NCBI RefSeq assembly: GCF_050003625.1
Contig: NC_134401.1
Location: 71,142,632 to 71,206,631 of the forward strand
Direction: 5' to 3'
DNA: 64,000 nt
DNA from: Haematobia irritans
Taxonomy: Eukaryota; Arthropoda; Insecta; Diptera; Muscidae
Below the pieces are notes generated by a model. That model did not search any database, was not told where the DNA came from, and saw only the letters and a program-made list of their open reading frames with translations. The position numbers and the translations under genes are program-made. This document shows, piece after piece, positions 1 to 11,744 of the stretch. The stretch's first letter is position 1. Each line of letters starts with the position of its first letter.

Positions 1-318
1 TTGCAAAAGAGAGTTATATACATTATATACTAATGCCTCAGCGCCGCTAGGGCATTATAGAGGCTAGCTGCCAAATTTTACAAATATGATATATTTACAA
101 TTAATATACGTATTTTATTTATTAATTAATTACAAAGGGTAAAAAATATTATAGTTTCTTATAGTTTTTATATTAAGAGCATTTCAATATTCTGAAACAG
201 ATATTCTAGTAGTTTACTTTTAAATTCACCAATTGCTTCTGATTCTCGTATTTGCAATGGTAATTTATTGAATTCAACACTTCCTATGTTGTTTTGTAGT
301 TTCCAAGCGACACCTGAC
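1..318. other. AT-rich sequence, nothing recognised
   Basis: No gene, RNA or repeat could be supported here. It forms the left flank of the first hAT MITE. Confidence 0.5.
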
Positions 319-778
319 CAGAGAATGAAGCCGACCCATTTTTGTCGGCGGCGGCTGACACTAAATGTTTGCCACCGGCGGCGGCGGCTTGCCGGCTAAG
401 CCGATAAAAAATTGTCTATTCGGCGGCGCAAAATTATCTATTATAAAATCAATTTGAAGTTTTCCGAATTGTAATGAGATTAGTTGTACAACCAATCTTA
501 CAATGAAATTTACATTACATTCAAATTTTTTGAGCTAAATTTTTGTAAAACTATTATAGCAACTTGATACTAATTGATTAAATGTGGAAAGTTCAAAATT
601 TTGGCAAAAACTGTAACAAATATTATTAAATTTTTCTGATATAAATCAATATTTTAGATTAATTGGCGGCTAAATTTGAGTTGAGATGAGTCGACATATT
701 CGGCGGCGGCGTCGACTGCTAAAAACGGGTCGGCGACGGCTAAAATCAGCGGCGCGACTCGGCGGCTTCATTCTTCTG
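319..778. mobile_element. hAT-type MITE, copy 1
   Basis: A 460-bp element closely similar along its length to the copy at 846-1304. It begins CAGAGAATGAAGCCG and ends with the inverted form, which has one extra T (CATTCTTCTG). The interior is an AT-rich core between two GC-rich blocks rich in CGG/GGC triplets. No open frame encodes a transposase, so it is non-autonomous. No 8-bp target duplication is visible around this copy, unlike copy 2, so its right end may have been altered. Confidence 0.75.
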
Positions 779-845
779 GACAAATTATGAACGTTCCTAG
801 TATTAAATCCATGTTGATGCCTTCGGAATCTGATGGTATGATGCC

Positions 846-1304
846 CAGAGAATGAAGCCGACCCATTTTTGTCGGCGGAGGCTAACACTAAATTTTTGCC
901 TCCGGCGGCGGCGGCTTGATGGCTAAGCCGATAAAAAATTGTCTGTTCGGCGGCGAAAAATTATCTATTATAAAATCAATTTGAAGTTTTCCCAATTGTA
1001 ATGTGATTAGTTGTACAACCAATCTTACAATCAAATTTACATTTCATTCAAATTTTTTGAGCTAAATTTTTGTAAAACTATTATAGCAACTTGATACTAA
1101 TTGATTAAAAGTGGAAAGTTCAAAATTTTGGCAAAAACTATAACAAATATTATTAAATTTTTCCGATATAAATCAATATTTTAGATTAATTGGCGGCTAA
1201 ATTTGAGTCGAGATGAGTCGACATATTCGGCGGCGGCGTCGACTGCTAAAAACGGGTCGGCGACGGCTAAAATCGGCGGCGGGACTCGGCGGCTTCATTC
1301 TCTG
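846..1304. mobile_element. hAT-type MITE, copy 2, with 8-bp TSD
   Basis: A 459-bp element with terminal inverted repeats CAGAGAATGAAGCCG / CGGC.TTCATTCTCTG. It is flanked by a perfect 8-bp duplication, atgatgcc, at 838-845 and 1305-1312. Ends of the form CAGAG with an 8-bp TSD are diagnostic of the hAT superfamily. It codes for nothing; the short frames over its GC-rich ends are chance products of CGG repeats. Confidence 0.85.
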
Positions 1305-1663
1305 ATGATGCCCAATATTGTGAATACTTTTATACACACACGCAAAGAAAAACAACGTTTGGAAAACGTGTACCGAAAACGTTTTTCTTTTGTTAGAGTT
1401 TTTTGAATTGCTTCGAAAATTTTAAACTTTTATCACCAAAAAAATTCGTTTGTTACAAAATTTTTATTTTTTCAATAAAAAAAGTTATTTTTGAAACAAC
1501 AACACAGTCCATTTCGTTTATATCAAACACTGTTCTTTTCCGACTTTAGGTCTTTAATAAGATACAGTTTACAGTTCAAAATTTAATATACTACAATGTA
1601 ATGTTGAACATTTTTTCGGAATCTTCCGAACATATCTGGAATATATGTAAAAAAAAAAAAAAC

Positions 1664-1740
1664 TTTGGTCGAAGCGGGGATCGAACCCACGACCCTTGGC
1701 ATGCAAGTCGGACATAGCAACCACTGCTCCACGGTGCCAA
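1664..1740 (-). mobile_element. tRNA-derived SINE head
   Basis: On the minus strand this reads like a tRNA gene: an A-box region (TGGAGCAGTGGTTGCTATG) and a B-box region (GGTCGTGGGTTCGATCCC). It matches, with substitutions, the 5' head of the complete SINEs at 35.3, 40.4 and 45.5 kb. A run of A lies next to it. The arms do not give a clean cloverleaf, so I read it as a SINE remnant or related family, not a working tRNA gene. Confidence 0.65.
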
Positions 1741-1851
1741 ACTAAATGTTTGTTTCTGTTAAATAAACTTTGTTTATTCGGTTCGTGGGCGCCGCAAGCT
1801 ATGCTATATAAATATAACTTATATGGATATTTATCTATTGATGACCATAAC

Positions 1852-1945
1852 AGGTACATAGCTCAGTGGTTAGTGTGTTGGCTTACAAAGTGCATGGTCC
1901 GCGGTTCGATTCTCCATCCAGGCGAAAGGTAAAAAAAATTTAAAA
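1852..1945 (+). mobile_element. tRNA-derived SINE, second family
   Basis: A tRNA-like block with an A box (TAGCTCAGTGGTTAGTGTG) and a B box (GGTTCGATTCTCC), followed by an A-rich tail. The would-be anticodon stem pairs poorly and the acceptor ends do not match, which argues against a functional tRNA. It differs from the 1664-1740 family in its middle and tail. Confidence 0.6.
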
Positions 1946-2701
1946 ATTCATAAAATCGTATAATTTCTTCTACATTGTTGGTATTACAGAAAAAGGTGCT
2001 AAGAACTAAAAAACTTCGTGGAAGTGAGAAAGATGTGAGGGAAAATGCAATTAGCCAGAAAATTTTTTTTTTTGAGTTAGTCTTTATGAAATTGTTTTTA
2101 CATCCTGGAAAAGAATAAACGTTTATCACAAAAAGTATATACTTTTCTTCCAAATGTACTTCCTTTCAACGAAAAGCAAATGAGAAACGAACTTTGTTTG
2201 TCTAAAATTTCGTTTGGGAGGAAAGAATTATTTTTTTGCGTGCATACATAAGCAACTGCCATATACGCGTAAAACTCCCCTTGCTACATCTTTGTATAAC
2301 GAAAGTGTGGGATACAATGCGGATAGATTAAATACTGATTTTAGGGCTTTGTTTTGCAAAATTTGGAGGGACTTCATGACTTTAATTGCTAAAGTCAAAT
2401 TGAATCGATTAATAAAAGATAGAATTAAATTAATTTAATAGGGTGATGGTCCCTGTAGTCGGAAAGGTCAGACGGCCCACTTTAAGTCACTAAATGAAAT
2501 AATTAACGTTATATTTGTATAATTCTTTGTAGAGTGTGTAAAGCTTCAGAGCATGTTGTAATAAAATAAATAAACTATTGTTTTTTTTTTGTGAAATCTT
2601 TCCAATATTTGAACACCATCGTTGTCCTCTCTGAAGCAAATTAACTTTAACAAAACAAATTTAACACAATTAACCTAACGAAAAGACAAATATATTATCG
2701 G
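1946..2701. other. intergenic, nothing recognised
   Basis: AT-rich DNA. A 74-codon frame at 2214-2438 has no recognisable motif and is not supported as a gene. Confidence 0.4.
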
Positions 2702-2903
2702 CCATTTTCATGTAGCTCCGTTAGGCTTTAACTGCCAGTTAACAGAAAGAAAAATGGAAATATCTTTTCTCTGGTTAACTTTAACTGAAAAATTTCCATC
2801 AGTTAAATTTCTAACTGGCATTTGGAATATATACGCAAAATGACAGATATGTAGATATCACGGTTTAAAAGTTCGTTAGCTAACGGAGCTTCATGAAAAT
2901 GGG
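2702..2903. mobile_element. short MITE with about 24-bp inverted termini
   Basis: The left end (CCATTTTCATGTAGCTCCG) and the right end are inverted copies over about 24 bp with two mismatches. The 200-bp body has further inverted copies of AACTGGCAGTTAA-like sequence. Non-coding. The target duplication is not clear, so the superfamily is not assigned. Confidence 0.65.
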
Positions 2904-3219
2904 GGTATATGTTATAAATTTACATTTTTAACAGGAGTTAAAAATGTAAATGGAATCCTTTAAAAAGTAAACAGAATTAAATAATTTTTAATTGAAAATT
3001 CGGTGTGCTTTCAATTAAAATGGATTCTTTCGAAAAAGATTAGATTGTCAAGATAGGAATAAGGTGTGCCAACAATTAATGCAATGTACAGTTTAAAAAT
3101 AATTAGAAGCAAGCGACAGCACTTCGATGACAAATGGAAAAAGACAAATTTTGTAGAGAACTGTAATAGTTTGATGGTACTGATTGCATATTTAATAAAG
3201 AAGTGAATTAATTTTTGTT

Positions 3220-3232
3220 TTTATTCCTTTAG
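3220..3232 (+). other. splice acceptor of the Drep2-like exon
   Basis: A pyrimidine-rich tract ends in CCTTTAG at 3232. The reading frame that gives a CIDE-N domain is open from the next base, with one base of the first codon supplied by an upstream exon. No in-frame methionine precedes the conserved domain, so the coding region must begin in an exon further 5'. Confidence 0.7.
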
Positions 3233-4350
3233 CGATATCAGCTATACCTAAAATCGTCTGTGAGACGATTCATGCCTTGGAGTTGCATGATGAGACCCCA
3301 TCTTGGAAAATTATGGATAATAAGGGTCGTGTTACGGTTGTTCTTCATTGGGACCAGCGCCAAGGAGGAGGTAGCAGCGGGGGAGGAACGTCATGTGGAA
3401 TGGGACCAACAAGTGGTGGAGCAAATACTAGCAATGGTCCTCTGTGTTCTGAAAAATATTCTCCATCGAAGAAAGGCCTTTCTGCCCAAAGCTCATTGGA
3501 CAACAAATCGGTATCATCGCAATCCTCCCAACAAAGGTATACAAGTCCGCAAATAACGGTAATTAGTGATGAAGGCCCGTCTAACATATACCATCCTGGT
3601 GGTGTTGTAGTATCACCAGGTATTGTGATACCTGGTACTAGCAGAAGACTTTCTAAGCAAGGTGGGTCCTTTGACAGTGCCGTTGGAGCAGTGCATGTTC
3701 ATACACCTGAATGCGCTCACCATGCACACACTCCCAGTCGAGCCGGGAGCCCCAGTACTACAGAATGCGATTTCCATTGTTGTGCCTTGCACGAAGAGGG
3801 CCGCAAAATAGCAGTCCATAAAAGCGTTGCAACATCGCCGATTCAGGACGGGACAACAAGTCCTCAGCACTCAACGACTTTAGTCATGTCCTCGGGTGTA
3901 GATCCCATGATAGGCGGCGGTCTGCAACGGCGTTCTTCCGGTACAAAAGGTCATGTGCGGTTTCTTGACATTGCCCCCGAACGCGACAGCTCCGAAAGCG
4001 AAACAGAAAACACTGTTATGGAGGATGATAAGGTAACGACAGAAAAGTTTTTGCTACTTATAGATCAACTATCCGTGGATCAAAAACGACATCTTAGTAT
4101 AAAGGATATCGGAATAATACTAGAACGCCTAAATTCCAAAATCTTAGACGTGGAACGACTGGATCGAGAGTCAGAGTCGGATGATTGCTACAATTGGACG
4201 ATAAAGGCAACAATTCGAGGTGATGCTCTACGCGAATTAGGTGTAATATACAACGGTAACTACTATGCTATATCCGAACATCCCGGATATAAGGAGGAAC
4301 TAGAGGAAAATGGTGAAGAAGTTGAAGAAGACGAAGAAGATAGAATATAA
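3233..4350 (+). CDS. Drep2: DNA-fragmentation-factor-related protein, Drep2-like, 3'-terminal exon
   Basis: This exon encodes about 371 residues and ends at a TAA. Residues 1-45 are the C-terminal half of a CIDE-N domain (AIPKIVCETIHALELHDETP, then WKIMDNKGRVTVVLHWDQRQ). Next comes a long low-complexity linker: Gly/Ser-rich near residue 50, then a His-rich patch (HVHTPECAHHAHTP), then Ser-rich. From about residue 260 to 350 lies a second conserved region (QKRHLSIKDIGIILERLNSK, then GDALRELGVIYNGNYYAISE) resembling the C-terminal domain of the Drep family. The tail is acidic. Drep proteins are the fly relatives of CAD/ICAD; in Drosophila, Drep2 is known as a synaptic regulator without clear nuclease activity. 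Family assignment is firm; the choice of Drep2 over its paralogues is from memory of the domain spacing. The start codon and upstream exons are not identified here. It is the only convincing host gene in the window. Confidence 0.82.
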
Positions 4351-4850
4351 TCTAGCATAACATCAAATGCTCTTATTTTCTAAGAAAGAATGAACCCAAA
4401 ATTTCAACAAAGAGTGTCATTGCGGAATAGATTTAAGTAAATAATCCTCAACTCCTCAAGTGTTATGAACCCCATAAAACCCACGACCTCCGAACGCCTC
4501 CATCCTTCTCTGAAAATATTGTACTTTTTCAAGTTAAAGTTTCTATGTTTTATTATTGCATCTAGTTAAGTAAATGAAAACTGCTCATGTATTACCTCTG
4601 CAGAAATAGTGAAAATATAATAACATGTCAGTCGATCTTAGCCAAATACTATAATATTATTTAAAATCAACACGTGTTACTTTCGTTTGTGATATCAATT
4701 GTTACGTTGCTCTTATCTTATTTTAAACACAAACTGTTATATGGTCATAGGCTGGACCTGCTGTTATTTTTCCCATACACTATACTTTCAATTACTATTG
4801 TTATAATTTATAAACCTTATAAATAAACCCCTTAAAGTTGATAGCCGATT
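4351..4850 (+). other. probable 3' UTR of the Drep2-like gene
   Basis: AT-rich sequence downstream of the stop codon. A canonical AATAAA lies at 4822-4827 and another near 5044. The true cleavage site cannot be fixed without transcript data. Confidence 0.45.
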
Positions 4851-5527
4851 CCATCATAATCTGTTAAGATCACAACAACATAAATAGTTTTATGTATAAA
4901 GAAACTTCAGTTGGTGGATGAATCTGTCTTGATATTTATAAGCGTCATGTTAAATAGAAACACTTATAAACTGCCCTCACACCTTCATACACCTCCAACC
5001 AATGGAATATTAAGGAAGATATACAAGTGAATGTAATGATACAAATAAACTGCCATTTGAATTCAGAAAAACAACAATATCGAATAAATGTAGTCATCTA
5101 AGAATATATAGTAACAAAACACGCATAATTTTGTAATACTCGAAGTTATTAGTATCATAGCAATTATGACAATTAACAAATACATACATACATAAATACG
5201 CACACCCATCCACATCAAATCACATGACGACATCCTACACTTTTTTTGCTCCTAAAAATTCGTACCAATTTCTCGCTGTTGGTGATTTCGAACGATTGGA
5301 AATCTGCAAATGTGGCAATGGAGAATATATTAAAACCCAATCAAAGGTTGATGCCGAGTACAGTAGATCTATGAAGTCTAAACTTGTAAGACAAACGATT
5401 TTGTAATATCTAATATAGTGTATAGTTCCGAATGCCCATGCCCTCCAAAGGAAGAGCGTATGAAGAATAATACACAAAAAAATTGAGAATTTACCAAATG
5501 AGGGCTTTGAGTCGCGTATTACCATAA
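4851..5527. other. non-coding, nothing recognised
   Basis: AT-rich sequence, perhaps continuing the 3' UTR. The 60-codon frame at 5224-5406 shows no motif or repeat match. Confidence 0.35.
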
Positions 5528-5538
5528 ATGGTCCGAGT

Positions 5539-5922
5539 CTTAGTCATTATAATATATAGATGATCCACTATTCTCTTTAAAAAATTGTGTCAGTTCCAAA
5601 AATTAATTTTCTGACATTTCGTTTTGATTTTTTCGTAAAGAGTCAGTCCCAAACATTAATTTTCGTGCATTTGATTTTGTGTTGTTCGTAAAGAGCAATG
5701 CTGCTCAAAATTAAATTTCGTATTTTCGCGGTTTTGGTCACTATTTTTTGTTCAAATATGAACTTTTAATATATTAATTTATTTATAAATCCTCTGGTGC
5801 ATCATAAACGTTCTAATTTTGTGTAAAATTGGCAAACTACAAAAACTACATTTATTCTTAATCTTCGGTACTGTCAAACTTAGTTTGACACCCTTGGCTC
5901 ATCTATATGTATTATAATGTCT
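5539..5922. mobile_element. 384-bp MITE with 11-bp flanking duplication
   Basis: The ends are imperfect inverted repeats: left AGTCATTATAATATATAGAT, right the inverse of AGACATTATAATACATATAG. The 11-bp sequence atggtccgagt occurs immediately outside both ends (5528-5538 and 5923-5933). A duplication of this length suggests a Mutator-like mechanism, but the ends alone do not prove it. No coding capacity. Confidence 0.7.
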
Positions 5923-5933
5923 ATGGTCCGAGT

Positions 5934-6697
5934 AGCACTTTTTTGGTTTGCTACTGTCAAAAAGTTGTAAACGTCGAAAACCTCATATCCTTGTAAGTAG
6001 TAAATGTCAAAAATACCTACAATATATTTAGATTTGATTCAAATCTATTTTTTAATATCCCTTAGTATGAAAACGCCATATTGAAGATTTTTTTATTATT
6101 ATTTTGAAATTTTTGTTTAAGTAATTTGCATTTTTTTCGAAAGAACAAGGCATTTGAAAACGTCTGAATGCGACACTTTTCAAATTGTTGAAATTGTGAA
6201 CATTTTTGTGCCCAAAATATGAATTACATACAACGTGTGGGCATGTAAAATACCAACTCCGTTTATATATTAGCTCGATTTTCATATGGTTGTGAAATCA
6301 AACTGGCAATAGTACGCCTATTCAACTGTGGCCTGGATATTAGCATTTTCCTACTTTCTTTCTATAAGGAAGAGTCATTCGTAAACAACTGTAAATGGTA
6401 GAATAAATGGAATAAAATCTTAATTCACTTATTTATAATTAAATGTTTTAGCAATTTGTGTACTTAACTATAATAATTATAAGCTAAACATTTCATTTGA
6501 ATACATTATTCACATAGGATTTTTAGAAACTTATACAACAACAAACTCTAATATTACGTTCACAAAAGGCACGAAGTCTCGATGTTAAAGCTTGGTATGT
6601 ACCTCCAGCGGTAAGCACCTTTGCGTTTCAATAAAACAGTTTTGCAATGTATTTCTTATGGGAGCAAAATGTAAACAATTGACAATAACGCCTCGTG
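5934..6697. other. non-coding, nothing recognised
   Basis: AT-rich sequence without a supportable feature. The stretch near 6645-6665 (caatgtatttcttatggg) recurs at about 7972 beyond the next MITE. Confidence 0.35.
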
Positions 6698-7956
6698 CAC
6701 TGGTAGAAAAATGCTTCGTACTATTAACGAACGGGCTCCGTTGATTATTTTTCGTTAATATAACAAAAATTTTCGTTATAAGAACGAAAGTGATCGTTAA
6801 TACAATGAAATCAATTGTAAAAAGACAATTTTGTGTTTTCGTTTTTCGTTATATTAATGAAATACGTTTCGTAATAGTACAAATATAAACTTTGTATTTT
6901 TTTCGAGAATTAGAATACAAATTTTGCAAAGATGGAATTATTATAATCATTTGCACATAGAGAGATACTTTTGGAAGGTTTTAGCCCTTAAAACACAGTC
7001 TTTTTATATACTCCCAAACTGGAATTGAAAATTTCATTTATAAAACGAATGTGATCGTTAATATAACAATATGGATAGTTAAAAAATAATTTAAAATTGG
7101 TATATTTTGTCATATTAATAAAGTATGTTCGTTAATAGTTCGAATGGGACTTTGAGTATTTCTGTCTCTCCATACTCTCTCTAATAGGTCTATGGCGTCT
7201 ATGTAATGTGTAAATACACATGTATACATGACAATAAGCACATGTTTCCGTGTGCATCTTGAAACGGTAAAAAGTTCAACTGAAAAATTGTCTGATAGCC
7301 AAACCTTCATTTGGTCGTTTGTATTATACAATATTTACGTTCTTTCGCTGAAGTGGAAACAGATCGTGGGTGAATTAATTTTTTTATATTCGCAAGAAAT
7401 TTGGTGTAAATTTTGGGAAGTGAACTTTCAGATGAATAATTACCGGAGAAATTGTATTATTTCCTACTGTACATAAATTATATTTCTAAGATCTTAACAA
7501 AAAATAATACACTACCAATGACTAATATAACGTTCGTCTTTCATTCAGACCGCCACCGTGGTGCAATGGTTAGCATGCCCTTGTCATTGAGCTTAACATG
7601 GAATCGGGCAGCACTCAGTGACAAGAGAGAAGTTCACCACTGTGGTATCACAATGGACTGAATAGTCTATGTGAGCCTGATACATCGGGCTGCCATATAA
7701 CCTAACCTAACCTTCATTCAGACTATGAATGATTTTCATTCATATTACGAATAATTTTCGTTGATACAACGAAAAGGCTACGTTATAGCAACGTAATTAT
7801 TCGTTAATACTACGAAATGCATTCCCTAAGGGTTTTGTAAATATAACGTAAAATTACGGTGTTATAATGAAATGCTACTTTTGCTGACTTTTAAAGAAGA
7901 ATTTCGTTAATACAACGTAGGAATTCATCGTATTAACGAAACTTTTTCTACCAGTG
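6698..7956. mobile_element. 1.26-kb MITE with long inverted, internally repetitive ends
   Basis: The left end CACTGGTAGAAAAATG and the right end (inverse CACTGGTAGAAAAAGT) are inverted. Both arms are built from many short variants of cgttaatataacgaaa, so the inverted similarity extends far inside. A SINE sits within it at 7551-7712. I could not find a convincing target duplication. The short frames inside are not genes. Confidence 0.65.
7551..7712 (+). mobile_element. SINE with internal deletion and 11-bp TSD
   Basis: It begins with the tRNA-like A box (TGGTGCAATGGTTAGCATGC), then jumps directly to the 3' part of the same SINE family, losing about 190 bp that include the B box. It ends in CCTAACCTAACC. 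The 11-bp duplication ttcattcagac (7540-7550 and 7713-7723) marks the insertion into the surrounding MITE. The deletion probably came after insertion, since the polymerase III B box is gone. Confidence 0.85.
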
Positions 7957-8826
7957 TGGGAATTTCGTTAGCAATGCATTTCTTATGGGGATCGGAAATT
8001 TCAGCTAGAGGTCCATACCGGCCTTTCGTACCGAAATCTCTTTGCAAAATTCGAGTGTTCATATTGCCAAAAAATTGTGATTTTTTTATTGGCGGATTAA
8101 ATGGGATTTTGCATAGTGTGAATGAGTTATAAAACTAATTCTGTACAGGTAGGTCTTTTTGTATAATATGAATATGGTTAAAGTATTGTTCTAGCATTGT
8201 TCTCTTGTTTGAAGAATAATGAATATGAGTTGAGTATACAAAGAGAAAATCTTTAGATTTGTTGTTACTATTACCACGACATGGATATAGAAGTAGAAGT
8301 TTAGAAGTGATACAAAATTGTCACGAATGCATAACAGTTTCATGTCAACGCTCTCAATAGTCGTAGATTAATCACGTAAATAAACTGTAATTGCGTAGGT
8401 ATAGGAATTTTTTTACAAAATCCTACTCCTACACAGAAGCAAACATGTGTGGGTTTCAAAGCGAAATACGAATATAGTACCTACTGTTATTTACTGCATG
8501 TTCATGAAACACAAATTCGACTAAAGACGAATCATTCGTCTAGATCTAGAAACTAAAATAACTTTAGATATATTTGCTATAAAATGCTGAAATTTTTAAA
8601 TGATTTACTATCGAACACCCAAACAATTGGTATTCCACAGACCCTGGTGTTCGAGATATCAATATGGGGTTTTTGACGAATCGTTCAGCTAGAGGCGAAC
8701 GAAAATTCCAGGAACAGACAGTTAGTAATGATATTTGATGACAGCATGTAAAAAATAACAGGTCGATGGATTTATGAAAATCGGATAAAATTGAGCTATA
8801 TCGGATTTAGCTGATGTTTTGCACAT
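7957..8826. other. non-coding, nothing recognised
   Basis: AT-rich DNA between a MITE and a LINE. No gene or repeat was identified. Confidence 0.4.
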
Positions 8827-9000
8827 TTGAAGCAGGTTAGGTTAGGTTGTAGAGGGTGACATCAATGTCTTGTATTGATGCCCACTTAGACCAGTATAGG
8901 TCCATTGTGATCCCTCGATGTGATTTTTCAATCTTTCTTCTTCCGAGGCGGCCGCTTTGTCCCAGAAACTTCCATCTGCTCGTTCTCTTTGAAAGAAATC

Positions 9001-11062
9001 TCAGAATGACCAACCAGAGGCCCTGATGAAGGCAAGTATGTTTCTTAAGCTGCACTCCCGTAGATCAGTGAGAGTCTGAAAGAAAAAGGAGCCCAGTATC
9101 TTGTTTCTTCTAAAGGATAAAGCTGGGCACTGATACAGGAAGTGGTACGAGTCCTCCGTAACTTCCGGGTCCAGGCACCATCTACAGATATCATCGTCTT
9201 TAAGTCCTATGCATGCCATGTGTTTCCCAAGTGTGTTGTGTCCTGTTATGATACCAATCAATGGCCGTAATTCCTCTCTGTTCATCGACAACAAAATTTT
9301 ACAGTTCCTACGTTTCTTTTCATCCCATATCAACTTGGTTTGCTCGCAACCATCCGAAGAGACCCAGCGTCTTCGCCATTGCTCATCATATTTAACCTCT
9401 ATCCTGTAATGATAAGGAGATAATGGAGGAAAAACGTCCTCTAGGACGTTGTTCGTTCCACGAGCACCCTCCTTAGCCAGCACATCCGCTTCCTCATTTC
9501 CTATTATCTCATAGTGCCCAGGTACCCAGCACAGAGTTATATTATGCTGTTCAGTGAGAACCTTGAGTTCTCCCCATAACCTTTCTCCTCCTGGTGAACA
9601 GTACCAACTCCGTCTTACCAGGGTTCACCCCTAAACCGCATCCTAGAGTCCATTCCGTGAGATACTGCAAAGACTCACTCAGCACATCCGAAATAGAATC
9701 GAGGAATTTCCCCGATACCATCATCACAATGTCATCCGCGTATGCCACTACCTTGACACCCTTACTTGTCAGTCCAAGAAATACCTCGTTCACCACCAAT
9801 AGCCACAGAAAAGGTGATATAACCCCTCCCTGTGGCAATCCTCTAGTGGTCCTAGCCCTCCCTGTGGAGCTCGCTAGTTCGACCACAATGTCCCTGCTTA
9901 GCAACATCAACTCGATCCACTTTATAACGAATTTCTCAACACTATACCTCTCTAGTGCATGTACCACCTTATCAATTTTCGTATAATTAAAAGCACCCTC
10001 AATGTCCAGAAACGCTGCCAATGTATAGTCGCCATATGTCATGTGATGCACCACTGACTGCAGGGCAGATTCTACAGATCTGCCCTTAATATAGGCATGC
10101 TGACAGATTGCTAGTTTCCTGTCTAACTGGTTCCTTATATGATCATCCAGTATCCTCTCCATTGTCTTTAGCATGATAAGCTTATTGGTCTAAAGTCCTT
10201 CGCCGTTCCATGTGCTATCTTCCCCGCTTTAGGAATGAAGATTACCTTAACCTTCCGCCAAGGCTTTGGTATATATCCAAGACGCAATGAGGCCCTCATC
10301 AACTCCCCATAGGATTCACCCAAGAGATCGAAAGACTCCTGAAGCATACATGGGTATACCCCGTCCATGCTCAGTTCCATGCCTTCTTGCCTCATTATAT
10401 AGCCTCCTAGACTTCCTCCTTAGATCCATTAGTTCCTTGCTCCACCAGGCCTTGTGTTTACTATTAAGTGGCCAGCTAGTAGGACACGATCTAACAAAGG
10501 AACTTGTAAGCCATCTTTCCACCATGTTCGCTGCATCCTCCACCTCCTCTATGCTGTCTATCGTTTTATTATACCTCGGTGTTCTCAAACCACTCAAATG
10601 GTTTCTGAAACTGGTCCAATTTGTCCTTCTTGGATTCCTGAATTCATCAACATTTGTCTCCACACCGGTCTTCACATCAAATTCTATGTACTTATGATCC
10701 GAGTAACTTATTTCGCTAGATACCCTCCAGTTTGAGACTATTGTCCTTCTTGTAAAATGGCTGAAAGTCAAATCGAGAACTTCCTTCCTCGTACGGGCTT
10801 CGAAGGTGAAATCCGTTCCCCTATTGTGAACTTGCAGCTGATTCTCCAGAATGTATTCCATCAAGCTTCCTCCTCTTGAATTAGTGTCTGTGCTCGCCCA
10901 TAGCTCATGGTGAGCATTCGCGTCGCATCCTATTATAAAGTCTCTATTTTTGTCCCGACAGTACCTCACCAAATCTCTTACTGTCTGAGGCGGTGGCAGC
11001 AGAGTGTCATCGTGTGCAAAGTAAGCCGATGATAAAACCAACTGCCTAGAGTTCAGCTCCAC
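9001..11062 (-). pseudogene. LINE-B ORF2: endonuclease, RT and RNase H remnants
   Basis: Endonuclease (11062 to about 10420): the catalytic motif GCDANAHHELW and SDHKYI are intact. RT: VIFIPKAGKIAHG and DFRPISLSC (10395-10168), then FLDIEGAFN (motif A), RGLPQGGVISPFLW (motif B) and YADDIVMMV (motif C) in 10174-9551. RNase H: only the last part, WVPGHYEIIGNEEADVLAKE, at about 9560-9465. A terminal Cys/His motif (CRWCLDPEVTEDSYHFLYQC) follows. Two internal deletions join endonuclease directly to the RT finger region (near 10390) and RT directly to the RNase H end (near 9595). Frameshifts separate the blocks, so no functional protein can be made. Confidence 0.85.
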
Positions 11063-11324
11063 GATCAGTGCCGTCTGATCAGAGCCACAAAATTGGTTTA
11101 AAAAGAAACACTTTATATATTTTCTTATTAAAATGCATGTCCTCAGTTTATTTCCATTTCCATGAAATATCTCCTAATTCCTATGGTCTAAGCCCTCTAT
11201 CCTTTTCCCTCTTATCCAAGGTTCCTCCACCAGGGCGACGTCTATTTTTGCCTAAGTAAATGGAGGATTAGATTAGTGGAAGCTAGCTCACAGTGATACA
11301 GGTTTATCTGTACTATTCTTAGCA

Positions 11325-11744
11325 TCATTTACTTACTGAGCCATCCTTCAACCTTTCCTCCATATCCCTTAACGGTCTGACGAGAGCACTGCTTAGCCCC
11401 ACACTAAAGCGATTACCATTTGGTTCAAGTTTTTCAATCGTCTCCAGATTGACTGCCAATATTACGCTTCTCCCCGCATCAGTTGGGGGGTCCATCTTTA
11501 GTATTGTCCAGTCCTCAGTGGGGTAGATTCTTCTATTTTGCGCCTTCAACATGGTCAGTAGGCGATCCTGTGGAAGTATTGGTCCCGTGATAAAGACCCG
11601 TACCCTAGGTTGCCGCTTGACCTCATCTTCCGGGATTACCCTTAGCTTCGAACTCTCCCATAACTCCAGTCCCTCAATAGTGTCCTTGGGCCATGCGAGG
11701 GTCTCTTGGTTCTTACAATGCAGGATTTTATGTCCCTGCCTCGA
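11325..11744 (-). pseudogene. LINE-B ORF1, C-terminal part
   Basis: About 140 codons survive. The conserved pattern W-x-I/V-...-(I/V)-x-x-N-...-L-x-x-x-x-x-R/G-x-x-x-G is shared with LINE-A ORF1 at 23560-23760 (TEDWTILKMD here, TADWKVGRLD there). It is cut at its 5' side by the LINE truncation. ORF1 proteins of this group bind the element RNA. No CCHC knuckles remain in this part. Confidence 0.65.

Larger units (their letters stand above)
8839..11744 (-). mobile_element. LINE-B: 5'-truncated R1/LOA-like non-LTR retrotransposon
   Basis: On the minus strand the order is ORF1 C-terminus, endonuclease, reverse transcriptase, RNase H tail, then a 3' end finishing in AACCTAACCTAACC. The 12-bp sequence ttgaagcaggtt occurs at 8827-8838 and 11745-11756, directly outside both ends, and is a good TSD. 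The 5' truncation falls in ORF1. The 3' terminus resembles that of LINE-A and the SINEs but is more diverged. An RNase H domain together with an APE-type endonuclease places it in the I/R1/LOA group; the exact clade is not resolved by eye. Confidence 0.85.

Noticed and set aside
670..1406. Arg/Ser-rich reading frames in the first kilobase
   Set aside because: They are produced by CGG-rich ends of the hAT MITEs and differ between the two copies.
1664..1930. Functional tRNA genes
   Set aside because: A and B boxes are present but the acceptor and anticodon stems do not pair properly, and one matches the head of the SINEs here.
6698..7956. Transib assignment for the CACTGGTAG-ended MITE
   Set aside because: The end begins with CAC but no CGNCG-type 5-bp duplication flanks it.
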